From: Dendrocalamus latiflorus
Taxonomy: Eukaryota > Streptophyta > Magnoliopsida > Poales > Poaceae
DNA: 64,000 nucleotides
Direction of reading: 5' to 3'
Assembly: GCA_017311315.1 (NCBI GenBank)
Contig: CM029610.1
Span: 41,742,870 to 41,806,869, forward strand
Under the pieces are notes generated by a model. The model was given only the letters and a program-made list of their open reading frames with translations, did no database searches and was not told where the DNA came from. The stretch's first letter is position 1. Each line of letters begins with the position of its first letter. Made by a program: the position numbers and the translations under genes. This document shows positions 21,741 through 31,978 of the stretch, in pieces.

Positions 21741-22088
21741 TACTCCCGGGTGTAATTACACCCTATGTCGTATCTCACAACGTAGGGAGTATCTCGCGTA
21801 ACAAGGAGTATGTACGTGTAGTATACGAGTATTTAAGATCATATAAGTGGTATGAACAATTTTTCAGAGGTGGTATGCACATTTTTTTTCAACATACTCC
21901 TTTTTATGTACGTATATAAAGGTATTTACAAAATACGCTAAAAACTATAGACTCCCTTGCAATTTTTTTGTGTGGTTCACATTAGAATATCTTATAATTA
22001 GTATACGAGTATATCTAAAACGATAAAGGTGTATTTCAAGTTTGTTTAGGTGGTATATTAGAGGTGGGTGTAATTACACCCGGGAGTA
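21741..22088. mobile_element. MITE with 23-bp inverted ends (TACTCCCGGGTGTAATTACA...)
   Basis: Positions 21741-21763 are exactly complementary to 22066-22088. The interior is AT-rich and repeats GTATACGAGTAT at about 21821 and 22000. The target duplication is unclear: the flanks are A/T-rich and the element abuts TA microsatellites. 348 bp, non-coding, family unknown to me. Confidence 0.8.
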
Positions 22089-22129
22089 AAAAGTATTTTT
22101 CATATATATATATATATATAATATAATAT

Positions 22130-23260
22130 ATTGTATTTTGTAAAAATATCACTTTTACCGTTTGATGGGTGGACAGCAGTGCTGACGAGGCGGCACGTAG
22201 CGAGGCCACCAGTGGCAAGCGCCTGCCGCCCCCTTACCAGACAACAGGCAGCCTACCGCCCGTGGGGGACGACAGGCAAGCTTGCTATCTGGTGAGGGGG
22301 GCGGCAAGTAATTAAGTCGGCTAATTAGCCAGCTTAATTGCTTGCCCTAATTTTTTGTTTAGCATTATTTGAATTTTTAAATATATCAAATGAGTTTCAA
22401 AAATTACGAAAATTTATGTACAACATCCCGACACAATGTACCTCGTAATGTAAATTTTGGATATTTTTCCCGAACTAATGAGCAACACTGCAACAATGAC
22501 CTTTTTGCGATGAGCGACTGGCACACTGCCTTCTCGATTTAATGAGCTACGCACTCGCCAGAGGTGCATATTTATGCCCGAGCGAAAGAATCCATTATCA
22601 CTACCAGCGCTTCGGGAGAGGGGGATAGCATCGTAAGAATGACAAATGTACAAACGAGAGAGCGGACGAAGGGGGACGACACTCAAATAATGACATTAGT
22701 GCGAACGAGAAAGCGCATAAGAAGGGCACATATAGAGAGAGTGATGATTGTACAAACCGGATTGCCGCAAATAATATATTTCATGATTGCCCAATACATG
22801 ACACTTCAAAACAAGCGTTACGATCGTTAAATTCATGGTTAAATTAATCTAAACAAATGTGGTTAATCCAGCCCGCATAAAATTGTTAAAACATTACATA
22901 ATAACTATTACTGCATTGGGAGGCTTTACATAAAATTTCATAATTTTAAAGCTCGTTTGCTATATGTAAAAACTCGTAAAAATATCAAAATTGTATGATT
23001 TTTTTTAGCAACATTCGCTATTAATAAAATTCCCCAAAATTTACATTGCGAGCAACGTTATGGGAGGCTATACATAAATTTTCGTAATTTTTTTAGCTCA
23101 TTTGATATAATTAAAAATTCAAACAAACACTAAACAGAAAAAAAAATTAGGCAAACTTGCCTGCCACCTGCTCCCTGGGTGACAGGCTGCCTACCGTCGC
23201 CATCGGGCGGCAGGTGCCTGTCGCCCGACCCGCCGACAGCAAAAATAATATTTTTATAAA
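22130..23260. mobile_element. Inverted-repeat element with CCTGCCGCC arms
   Basis: The left part (22170-22330: CTGCCGCCCCC, CAGGCAGCCTACCG, GACAGGCAAGCTTGC) recurs in inverted order on the right (23145-23260: GGCAAACTTGCCTG, GACAGGCTGCCTACCG, GGCGGCAGG). Between the arms lies AT-rich sequence with ATTTTCGTAATTTT-type repeats in both orientations. Exact ends and target duplication are not resolved. No coding potential. Confidence 0.5.
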
Positions 23261-23378
23261 TACGTCTGGCATACTGCTATTTTTGTAAATACGGTGTAAA
23301 ATAGTGCCAAAACTAACTTTGATTCCTTCTCTAGGCACGTATATTTTGTATGTGACGTTTAGCTAAAACTACTTTTTT

Positions 23379-23663
23379 AGGGATACGTGCCGCTTGGTTC
23401 TGCTGAAATAAGCTGGTTGATGACTAAAATTGTAATGTAGCTATCTGAAATTACACTGTAACTGATGGTGTCTTATTTGGCATAACTAAATTTAAAAAAT
23501 AAAAAATAAAAAATATGTCAGCTCATCACGGACAACGCAAATGAATACAGAGAAAAAAAAGGCAAAAAGGGCTAAAAAAGCTAAAAAAATAGAAAAAAAT
23601 AAAATTTATGAATAATAAAAAATAAGTTAAAAGTTAGAAGCTCAAACTGAAATGAGTGGGTCC
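23379..23663. mobile_element. AT-rich MITE, reverse orientation
   Basis: Same family as 18741-19017 but inverted: it begins with TGCCGCTTGGTTCTGC and ends AAGCTCAAACTGAAATGAGTG. Non-coding. Confidence 0.7.
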
Positions 23664-24620
23664 ATAACCAGCTGGATTCAGACGCGCATTGACTAGCTAG
23701 GAACACACGGCACTGTTTGGCGTCAGCGAAAGCATGGAAAAAAGAAGCATGCACCAAGAGGGAGCGGAGCTGGGTATTTTGAGACCGGCATTAATTAGTC
23801 CGTCATGGCCACCCAAAGCAGTTTGTTTTGTGTAAGGATGGATTCGGATCGGATCCGGACGGATACGGATTCGGATGTCACTATTTACCACATTTTATTT
23901 CGAATACGAATACGAATACGGATGTTATCGAATACGAATGCAAAACGGATGCCTCGGATACGGATTTGCATTCGGATATTTGCGCAAATTAACTTGAAGT
24001 AAATATCCTATAAAACAACCAAGATGGATAAAATGTCGATAGATATGTAACGTGAATTAAACTAAAGTACGTTAACAGTAAACTCCTAGATCGAAGTGAT
24101 TTAAAAACAAAAGGGATAATACTTCATACAACACCAAATCAAAATGAAATAAAGTCAAACAACAATTGTGTGAGACCATTGATGTTAAGTCCCATAGCAG
24201 AGAATAGGATATCTAACTCTAAGTAAGTTGAATTTGAACAGAGCAATTCTAGCAGGCAGCTGGTGGTGGCATTCCCAACAGGCCAATAGTAGCTATGTCC
24301 GCAAGAACACCGTTACAGGCTTACATACAGCAACACCATTGCACCAAAAGCAGTCAAGCACCTGCACCTCTGCTCTCTACAAAAAAAAAAGATTTCAGAA
24401 CTGAACTCACAAGACAACTATATCATCATCAAGACATCAATTTTTTCCCATATTTAACAAGAGCACACAAGACAGCTATGTCGAATTGATTGTCAGCTGC
24501 ATAACAGATGAGGACTAAGAATGAAAGCTGAAATTCCCATGTACTAGTAACTTAATCATGATAGCTGAAATTTAATAAAAATACAGAATGAAAGGGTAGT
24601 CACCTGAAGAAAGAGCAATC

Positions 24621-27079
24621 CTAAATTTCTTCCTGATCCACAATGGTGTGAGCAGCAATACCATCAACATGATCACCTATAACACAAATGATTATATGAA
24701 CAAATAAATAAATTTGAGTTTCTAAAATTAACAATGAGGTCTAATAGCTAGAATACCTTCATCTTGTTCAGCTTTATCATTTGTAGTAAGACCAGCCAAA
24801 TCATCAAGAATTGAAGCTACACCCCTTTGATCTGAAATAGATAAACAAAATTACATGGGAGAAACCAACAATAAATAATCTATCAACTGGACATAGAAAA
24901 TATACACAGTATTGAGAAGTAAGCAGCAACAATTACCTTCCCTTGATGCTCTTATCCAATCCTTGGAGCAAATAAGGGCCTCAACAACTTGAGGGTCCAA
25001 ACGGCTACGATACTTGTCAACAACTCTTCCTCCAGCACTGAATGCTGATTCAGATGCTACTGTTGATGCAGGAATAGCTAAAACATCCCTTGCAAGTCGA
25101 CCAAGGATAGGATATTTTGTACTATGGGTCTTCCACCAACTCAAAATGTCAAAATAGTCACCTTCTTTCCAACTCAGCAATGGATCTTTGATATACTGCT
25201 CTAAGTCAGTCTACTCCTGGCCAGGTTCAGTGTTGTCCCTTAGAAATGAACTTAATCTTTTTCTCTTTGGCTCCTCATTTAAATCCACATAGCACTGAGA
25301 AGTTCTAGAAGTTCTAGCAGTTCTAGGTTCAGTTTCTTGCACAAACCTAGCTGAACTAGAATCATACTTGGAGGCATAAGAATCATAAAGCTTTTGCAGA
25401 ATTTTCTTGAACTCATACATATCATCAAATCCATAATCATCGGACATCTCACTATAATAAAATTCAACCACCTTCATCTTGTACCGAGGATCTAAGAAGC
25501 ATGCAACAGCAAGAGCAATATTGCTCATCTCCCAGTACTTATCAAATTTTTCCTTCATTGACTTAGCCATAGAAACAACAAAATTGTCATTGCTTTTTAG
25601 CCACTCAATAATCTTGAGGTTAATTTCACAAAATTCAGAAAAGAACAAGTTTGCTGTTGGATAATGGGACCCTGAGAGAATTTTAGTGGCATCATAAAAT
25701 ATTTCCAAGCAGTTGCACAGGGCTGCAGCATGGTCCCATTCCTCTCTTGTAGGAGAATGTGAACTATATTTGTCAGGATAACATAGCACAAGCTTCTGAA
25801 AAACACTTCTAAAGTGAAGGGCATCTGCTATCATTAAGTAAGTTGAATTCCATCTGGTGGCCACATCTAAAGAAAGACCCCTTTCTGCTACTCCCAGTTC
25901 AGCAACAAGCTTTGAAAATGCCTCTTGTTGCAAAGGGGAGCTCTTAACAATAAGGACTAATGCACGAATGTTTGCAATAACAGCTGAAATTGTGTTCACA
26001 CCATCTCTAGCAATGAGATTCATAATGTGTGCAGCACATCTCACATGAAAGAACTTGCCAGCACAGTGTACAGAACCATGATTCTTAAGAGTAGAAATGA
26101 CTGTGTCCACACAAACATCATTTGAAGATGCATTATCTAAAGTCAAGGCAAACAATTTATGATCAAGGTTCCATGAGGTCATATTTTGCAAAAATGCAGC
26201 ACTCAAATTGGTTCCTGTGTGCCTTCCCTTAAGATGCATGAAGTTTATAATCCTTTTTTGTATCTTCCATTCGTCATCAATGAAATGACAAGTTACACAT
26301 AGGTACCCCTTATTCTGATTTGAAGTCCACATATCCATGGTACAGCTAAACCGACAGTCAAGAGAGGCAAAATGATCAAAGAGCTTTTTCTTTTCATTAT
26401 AAAAGATATCCATAATTTTGGTCCTGCTACCCTTGCGGCCCATTATTGGGAAATCTGGGCGCAAAGATCTAATAAAATCATTTGTATACTCATGCTCACA
26501 AATGTTGATTGGATACTCATGCATGATAATTGCAATATAGTATTTTTTTTATACTACTTTTCTCATCATACCTCCAGTTATCTGAACTCTTTTTCGTTAT
26601 GCTAGGATTCTCTTTGGCATCATCATGAAATGAATGGTAATGATTCCATAGGCGTGTCGTACCTTGATTGCTTGGGGCTGGGAGAACATCATCACAGTAC
26701 TTGCATGCTGCCATTGGCTTCTTGATAACCATGTCATCTATATTTTCTTCGACAAATATATCTTTGAAATGCTTCCAAATTGCTGAAGTTTTCTTCTTCG
26801 CTTGCTTGATTTTGAGGGCTGGACTACGACCTGTTGGGGACTCAGTTTCAGTCTGAGTAGCAGCTGCACCACTTGCTTCTATGTCAGCCTCACTAGCACT
26901 CACATTGACGCTGTCATTTAGCTCTCTTTCATTCTCAGTTGGTGCTGATCTCTGCAAGAAACAAAATTTGCATTGATAAGGCTGCAAAATTTGATAGATT
27001 GGGCTACAAAAATCGTTGGTGCCGATCTCAGTGGATATACCTGCTTATTTCTTGATGACCTTGTGTTTCTTTTAACCAT
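24621..27079 (-). pseudogene. hAT transposase gene (RICESLEEPER-like), two lesions
   Basis: Four exons on the minus strand: 27041-27079 (ATG, 13 codons), 24937-26951, 24757-24831 and 24676-24621 (TAG). All introns are GT-AG and in phase. Exon 2 starts with a Ser/Glu-rich region, then a BED zinc finger (IWKHFKDIF, CKYCDDV, Cys pair and H-x5-H in WNHYHSFH). The RNase-H-like catalytic domain includes TMDMWTS, LTLDNASSND, HVRCAAHIMNLI and DVATRWNST, followed by the C-terminal dimerisation region (YPILGRLARDVLAIPASTVASE). Two lesions: a frameshift at or near the T8 run 26543-26550, and an in-frame TAG at 25211-25213 just before the dimerisation region. The protein is therefore not made in one piece, although everything else is readable, which suggests recent inactivation. 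Confidence 0.9.
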
Positions 27080-27586
27080 GGTTCTCAATGACCTAGTTGG
27101 CTAGTTCTGTAGAACACAAGGTTAAATATTGGAGAGTTAGATCAGATCATATATTATAGACATTTTTTTTCATGAGATGCTCTATATCAAATAGAGTAAA
27201 ATTCACATCTGAAAATGAAAGAGACATATATGTAGCAACGATCATATCTTATTCAGTCATCTAGTTGCAATCATAAGTTATTTCTTAAATGTAGTACATA
27301 ACCACTTGATGACAAATATTTAATACAATTGGACTGGCACTTGGAGCATTATGCAATGGATGGGCTAGTTATATAATTTTAGGTCCTTTGAACAAATGGT
27401 ATTAGTGGGAAAAAAGTCAAAGAGTTATCAAATATCCAAAATTTTCAATCGTAGTCAGACAACTTGATTGACTTATATCACACACACACAAAAAAACCTA
27501 CTTAGCTTATAGAACTTATAGAAAGGATAACTGGATAAAACATAAGTTACCAACAAAAATTTAAAAGAATCTTTGTAATTACTATT

Positions 27587-27727
27587 TAGTGATGTAATTC
27601 AGGCCACATATTCGGGCCACATATATGTCTATCGCTGGGCTAGAGACCCTTTCGCTGTTACATTTCTTCTTGCAACCTGAATTACATCACTAAATGCCAA
27701 TATTCGGGCCACATATATGTCTATCGC
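27587..27727. repeat. Nested inverted and direct repeats inside the hAT element
   Basis: TAGTGATGTAATTCAGG at 27587-27603 is inverted at 27676-27692, and a 27-bp sequence starting TATTCGGGCCACATATA occurs at about 27609 and 27701. Such a pattern fits a small insertion with a duplicated flank, or template switching. It lies between the transposase ATG and the captured gene fragment. Confidence 0.85.
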
Positions 27728-27785
27728 AGTCGCACAGCAGATTTCACATGTGAAGGAGACTAAAAGGAAAGGAATGAGCACGCAC

Positions 27786-28260
27786 TTGCGATGGAGTAGT
27801 TGTACTCGGGCGAGCCGAAGAGGAAGCAGTCGGCCTGGCAGACCTTATCGCGGAAGGCCTGGACGGCGGGTGGGAAGCCGGCGCCGCCGTCGGTCTCGAG
27901 GTCGGTGTTGAGCAGCGGAAGGTCGGAGATGTCGACGTGCTCGACGCGCAGCCCCGGGATGGACTCCTCGCACACCTCCGTGGCTAATCAATCCGCAGCA
28001 CAACAGAAGCGGCAGGCGTAAGGGCAAAAGTGAAGAGCAGAGGAAAGGACGGGTGAGGAGGCGGGTGGGGTCGGTGGCGCGAGCGTACCGGCGCGGAGGA
28101 GGCCAAGAATGGCGAAGACTAATGAGGTGAGTGGGGAAGGATAAGGCGCGCAGGGGCTGGATTTTGCGCGTGAGCGGAGGGATTCTGCGCGCGAGGCGGA
28201 GGATTTGCGCGCGCGGCGGGGCGCCATGGCGCGAGGTAGGGGCGCGAGTGCCGAGTGGCC
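27786..28260 (-). pseudogene. Captured NAD(P)H:quinone oxidoreductase (NQR) gene fragment
   Basis: On the minus strand, 27786-27983 encodes EVCEESIPGLRVEHVDISDL, then LPLLNTDLETDGG, FPPAVQAFRDKV and SPEYNYSIA. This matches the central part of plant FMN-dependent NAD(P)H:quinone reductases (flavodoxin-like fold), where the conserved SPEYN loop contacts FMN. It begins at a plausible acceptor (GATTAG|CC). Upstream, 28083-28226 may hold a piece of the preceding exon ending GLLRAG at a GT donor. The downstream exons with the rest of the flavodoxin fold are missing, and the donor after YSIA is abnormal. GC content is far above the surrounding hAT sequence, as expected for a captured grass first exon. 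It cannot encode a working enzyme alone. Confidence 0.85.
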
Positions 28261-28515
28261 AGGTTTCGTTGGAAGCGGAAAAAATTGTTTCGCCCAGCAC
28301 TGCGGATATGGATAGTATCTGGTTCCACATCCGTATCCGGCGTGAATTCGGATATCCGGATCCGGATCCGGATTTATAATTCGAATACGAATACATCCAT
28401 TTAGACATCCATATTAAAACGAATACAAATACGGATATCCATATTTAGCTAAAATCGAATACGGATATCGGATAATCCGGATATTTTGCCATCCGGATCC
28501 ATCCTTAGTTTTGTG

Positions 28516-29080
28516 GTGCAAGGGCGCTTGTACAGTCGTGCAGGGCCCCATGTATAGTATACTCCTATGCATGCAGGCTGCAGGGCGTCACATCGATGGA
28601 TGGATGCACTGAAGGTAGACGGGGATGAAGCTGTGGCTGACGAATGGTTACAAACTGCCAAAACTGGATATGCTTTTCAGCAAGCGTTCGTGTGTCCCCA
28701 GAATCAGGTGTGGTATCTCTTGCCATGGGCAAGGTAGATGCGTGTATCAAGGCCTGCCAGGAGATACAGCAGCTGGTTCCGCGGATTAGTTTGCATACAG
28801 AGATTACACAAATAAGATTCAGACAAGACATGTTTAGATCCACACAATGATTTATCTGGAACTGCAAGTGCAAACATCACAAATTAAAGTAGTAGTACAA
28901 CAAATTCGGCAGATACAAGCAAGCTAGTTATGCCCCTAGAGAAACCAATACAACAGGAAAAGTAGAAGACAAGCTCACGATGGAACACATAGCAGTACTA
29001 GGCGCGAAAGGAGCAGGCCATCACATGACAGTGTGCAACCATGCTTTTGGATTTGGTAGATCATACTGCTCGATCCCTTA
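28516..29080. other. Unassigned sequence
   Basis: Mixed-composition sequence right of the hAT element. Overlapping short reading frames occur on both strands (28565-28873), but I recognise no domain, splice pattern or terminal repeat. It could be a gene or TE remnant. Confidence 0.35.
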
Positions 29081-30620
29081 GTTAAGGACACCACCGCGGA
29101 GGCACAGGACAAGATGAAGAGTAGATTCTTTTTGGATGTTGTAACTCCAGCTGCTTCCCGGCAAAGAACCCTACTCAAAACCCAGATATTCAAGGAACTG
29201 GATCACTGTGAAGAATCAGTAGGTGCGGTACTACCGTCGTTATGCTCGCGGTACTACCATGACCGTTCGAAAGACAATGTGGTCGAAATACGACTCATGT
29301 GGTCGACGACTAGTGAGCGATTGAAAACCAATGAGTGGTCGAAAACCAACGTGATCGATGAGACAGTAGCTGCGGTACTACCACTACAGAACTTGCGGTA
29401 CTACCATTGCTGTAGCAAGAATAGGGTTTTCAGCACAACCGCGAAATCACAATCCACGTAAGTTTTGATTGAATGATCCAAAAGACGTAGAACTTCGTGC
29501 ACATATTGCTTAAGGTCTCAGAAGCCTATTTCATCTATGAATTACGAAACTCAAGGCCTTTTTGCGATTTGAGCAAGTGCACACCAAAAGTGATCTAAAA
29601 CCAAAACATGATCATGGTTAGAGAATAGCCAAGATGGCTTTTAATATGTTTCCACATATCACAGCAAACAAGAACACCAACGAAATCTCTCTAAAAATCC
29701 TCTGATCAAGAAGAAGTTGAGAAGAGAGGAAAAACCAATCAAAATAAGAACAAATCAATCAAATTGAGAGATAGACATGAAGGTGATCAAATATTGATAT
29801 ATTGCCACTTGAGAGTGTAGGATTTACAGCCACTCCATCTTGGAGGACAAAGAGCACATCAGGTGCTCCACTCTCAAACCCTAACTGTAAAAGCAAGAGA
29901 GCACATGAGAGAAGAGTTAGATGGTTTAACCACATGTCTCCATCCCAACCCCCTTTTATAGGTGGGCTAACCAACCACACCTAACTCTTAGTGGATCCTA
30001 TCCACTAGCATAATGGGGAAAACCTGTTAACCCCACCATCCTCTAGTTGCTTGCCAGCAAAGATGAGCCTCTATTGGTCTGGGGAATGCCCTCCTTGTCA
30101 TGAATCTTGGCTTTAATATTGCCAGTGGTATCATGAAAGACCGAACATGACAATAGAGGAAGGGTAAATGGTGCCTTGAAATTTTCCCCCAAATATTCAT
30201 AAATGCTTCACTTCAATAGCTATAGAGCTATGAAGATTAAAATAGAAGACCACCACAAAAAATAGTGATTAGAAACACTGAAACCCAGAAAAATCAGCAA
30301 CCGCGCACATTCAAAGACAAAGAAATCGTTTCCAGCCACAAGTTCTTCACAACTTGACCTACATTAGTCAAAACATGCATCATGCAAACTTAATCCATTG
30401 ACCTAGGTTATCCAACTTGATCCATGACTCAATTACCAAAATCCCTGTTTTTCTGGAAAGATTGGAAGTATCACGTCTAACACGTTGGTACTTTCGCAAT
30501 GTAGTACTACCGCTTCCCAACTAATACAAGATTGGAAGAAATTCTTTCGCAATCGGGTAAAGCGGCAGAGAACGTACACAGAGATCCATATGAAACAGAA
30601 AATATGTAGTCATGTAGCTA
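29081..30620. repeat. Dispersed repeat with GGTACTACCG motifs (copy 1)
   Basis: It is colinear over several blocks with 50570-51110: TTTCCACATATCA, AACCAATCAAAATAAGA-like, TTTACAGCCACTCC, TAGTGGATCCTATCCA and AACCTGTTAACCCCAC. It then shares TTCACAACTTGACCTAC with 51627. GGTACTACC(G/A) occurs repeatedly at 29225-29410 and again near 30500. This looks like an old, long, non-coding member of a grass retroelement family. I cannot define LTRs or a target duplication. Confidence 0.6.
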
Positions 30621-31973
30621 TAACTAATACAAGTACATGAACTTTTTTCCAACATGCAGAAAGAAGCAAACCAATACATTCACACAAAGAATGACAGTAG
30701 ACGGTTATATGTACAACTTAGAATAAATACTAAGAAATCTTGAGTGCACATATCAACACCTAAAGGGCATAATCCACATCAAGAAGCCAAGGTTGTCTTT
30801 CATTGCTTTTTAAGTATATCTACTATTCCTATATAGGAAAATTAGTCAGCACTAGTAGCTGATAAGAATATTACAACAGTAACACATTGTAATCTCTTAA
30901 CGAAAACTTCAACTGCACACAATGTTGTGATTTCATAAATAAAATAGAACGATTGTTGAATTACCAGAAGACAGAATAAGGTAACCAATGCTAATGCAAG
31001 TTTAGGGGTTATTGGTGAACAGCTTAGTTTCAAGCCAGTTTCTGCATTAAAGCTAAGTTACAATCACATCAAAGAAACATAACGCACCATACGATTACGA
31101 TTAAAACAGAACGTCTCTATTCCAATGCTTTTGTATAAATTAACCACCCAATGATCAAGGATATTACTCAAGTAGACCAAAAAACTACGATATGTTGTAG
31201 GCGTGAAACACCGATCCGCCTCAAAACGCGAAACGTAGATCGTACCATACCACTGATTATCTAAAATAGCAGAAAAACTAGATCAAAATCCTAATCTCGC
31301 AGGTGCACCAGACCATGGAAATAGATCGGAAGTTGAAGCAACTACGTCATAATAAAAAAAATCCACCAGATCGAATTCGTTAACCTAACGGAACCAAACC
31401 TAACCACAAAACAGAACATGCCGGGCCCAACCCACGACCTCGTAATCGCATCAGACCACACGATCAGATCACAAGCACAGCGGCGCTTACGAACCCTGGG
31501 CTATTTCACCGCGGGTCCGCGGCACATTTCCTACGGGTTGGCTTCTGTCGAGGCGGATCTGGTGCCTCGCGGCACGGACGGGCCCGCGTTGGCGTCTAAA
31601 CGGAGGCCCAGTCTCCCACGAGCGTGCAGCCGTTCACAGCCCACGCGCTGAGGCGCGCAACGGCGCAGGTGGCCAACAAGGCCCACGGTTTTCCGAAGCG
31701 CGCACGGCAGAGGCCCACATCGATGGAATTCTTGAATCTTATCGCCCGCGGCACGCGCGGTGTTCCTGTTCCACCACCAGCGCAGAGTCACAGGCCGCAC
31801 GGAAGCACTTTTCTATGGGGCCCTCGCGTGCGGCCCCCACTGGATTTTTGTCCACCTGCGTTTGAGGCCTAAGGTTCAACGTACATGCTCATCAACATAA
31901 AAATGGTTAACGGTGAAATGCTCATCAACACGTATCCATACTTTAGAGACTCTGTTCTGTGTTATCTCTGTTC
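30621..31973. other. Intergenic sequence left of the Ty3 element; GC-rich at 31400-31870
   Basis: 30621-31400 is AT-rich with no recognisable feature. 31400-31870 is GC-rich and holds several GGCCCA/TGGGCC-type motifs (for example at 31427, 31606, 31680, 31709), common near plant transcription starts. Open frames here lack any known domain or splice pattern. It may be the 5' end of a degraded gene or another captured fragment. Confidence 0.35.
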
Positions 31974-31978
31974 AACGG

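Larger units (their letters stand above)
23833..28507. mobile_element. hAT transposon (4.7 kb) with broken transposase and captured host exons
   Basis: Ends are inverted copies of TAAGGATGGAT(T/C)CGGAT, flanked by a perfect 8-bp target duplication GTTTTGTG (23825-23832 and 28508-28515), diagnostic of hAT elements. Both subterminal regions (23840-23990 and 28300-28500) are dense in CGGAT/ATCCG and CGAATACGAATAC repeats in both orientations, the layout of transposase-binding sites in hAT elements. The transposase gene (24621-27079, minus) is disrupted. Between it and the right end lie a GC-rich fragment of a quinone oxidoreductase gene (27786-28260) and a small inverted/direct repeat cluster (27587-27727). 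Confidence 0.95.

Noticed and set aside
28565..28873. Opposed short frames right of the hAT element
   Set aside because: No domain or splice context on either strand; not enough to call a gene.
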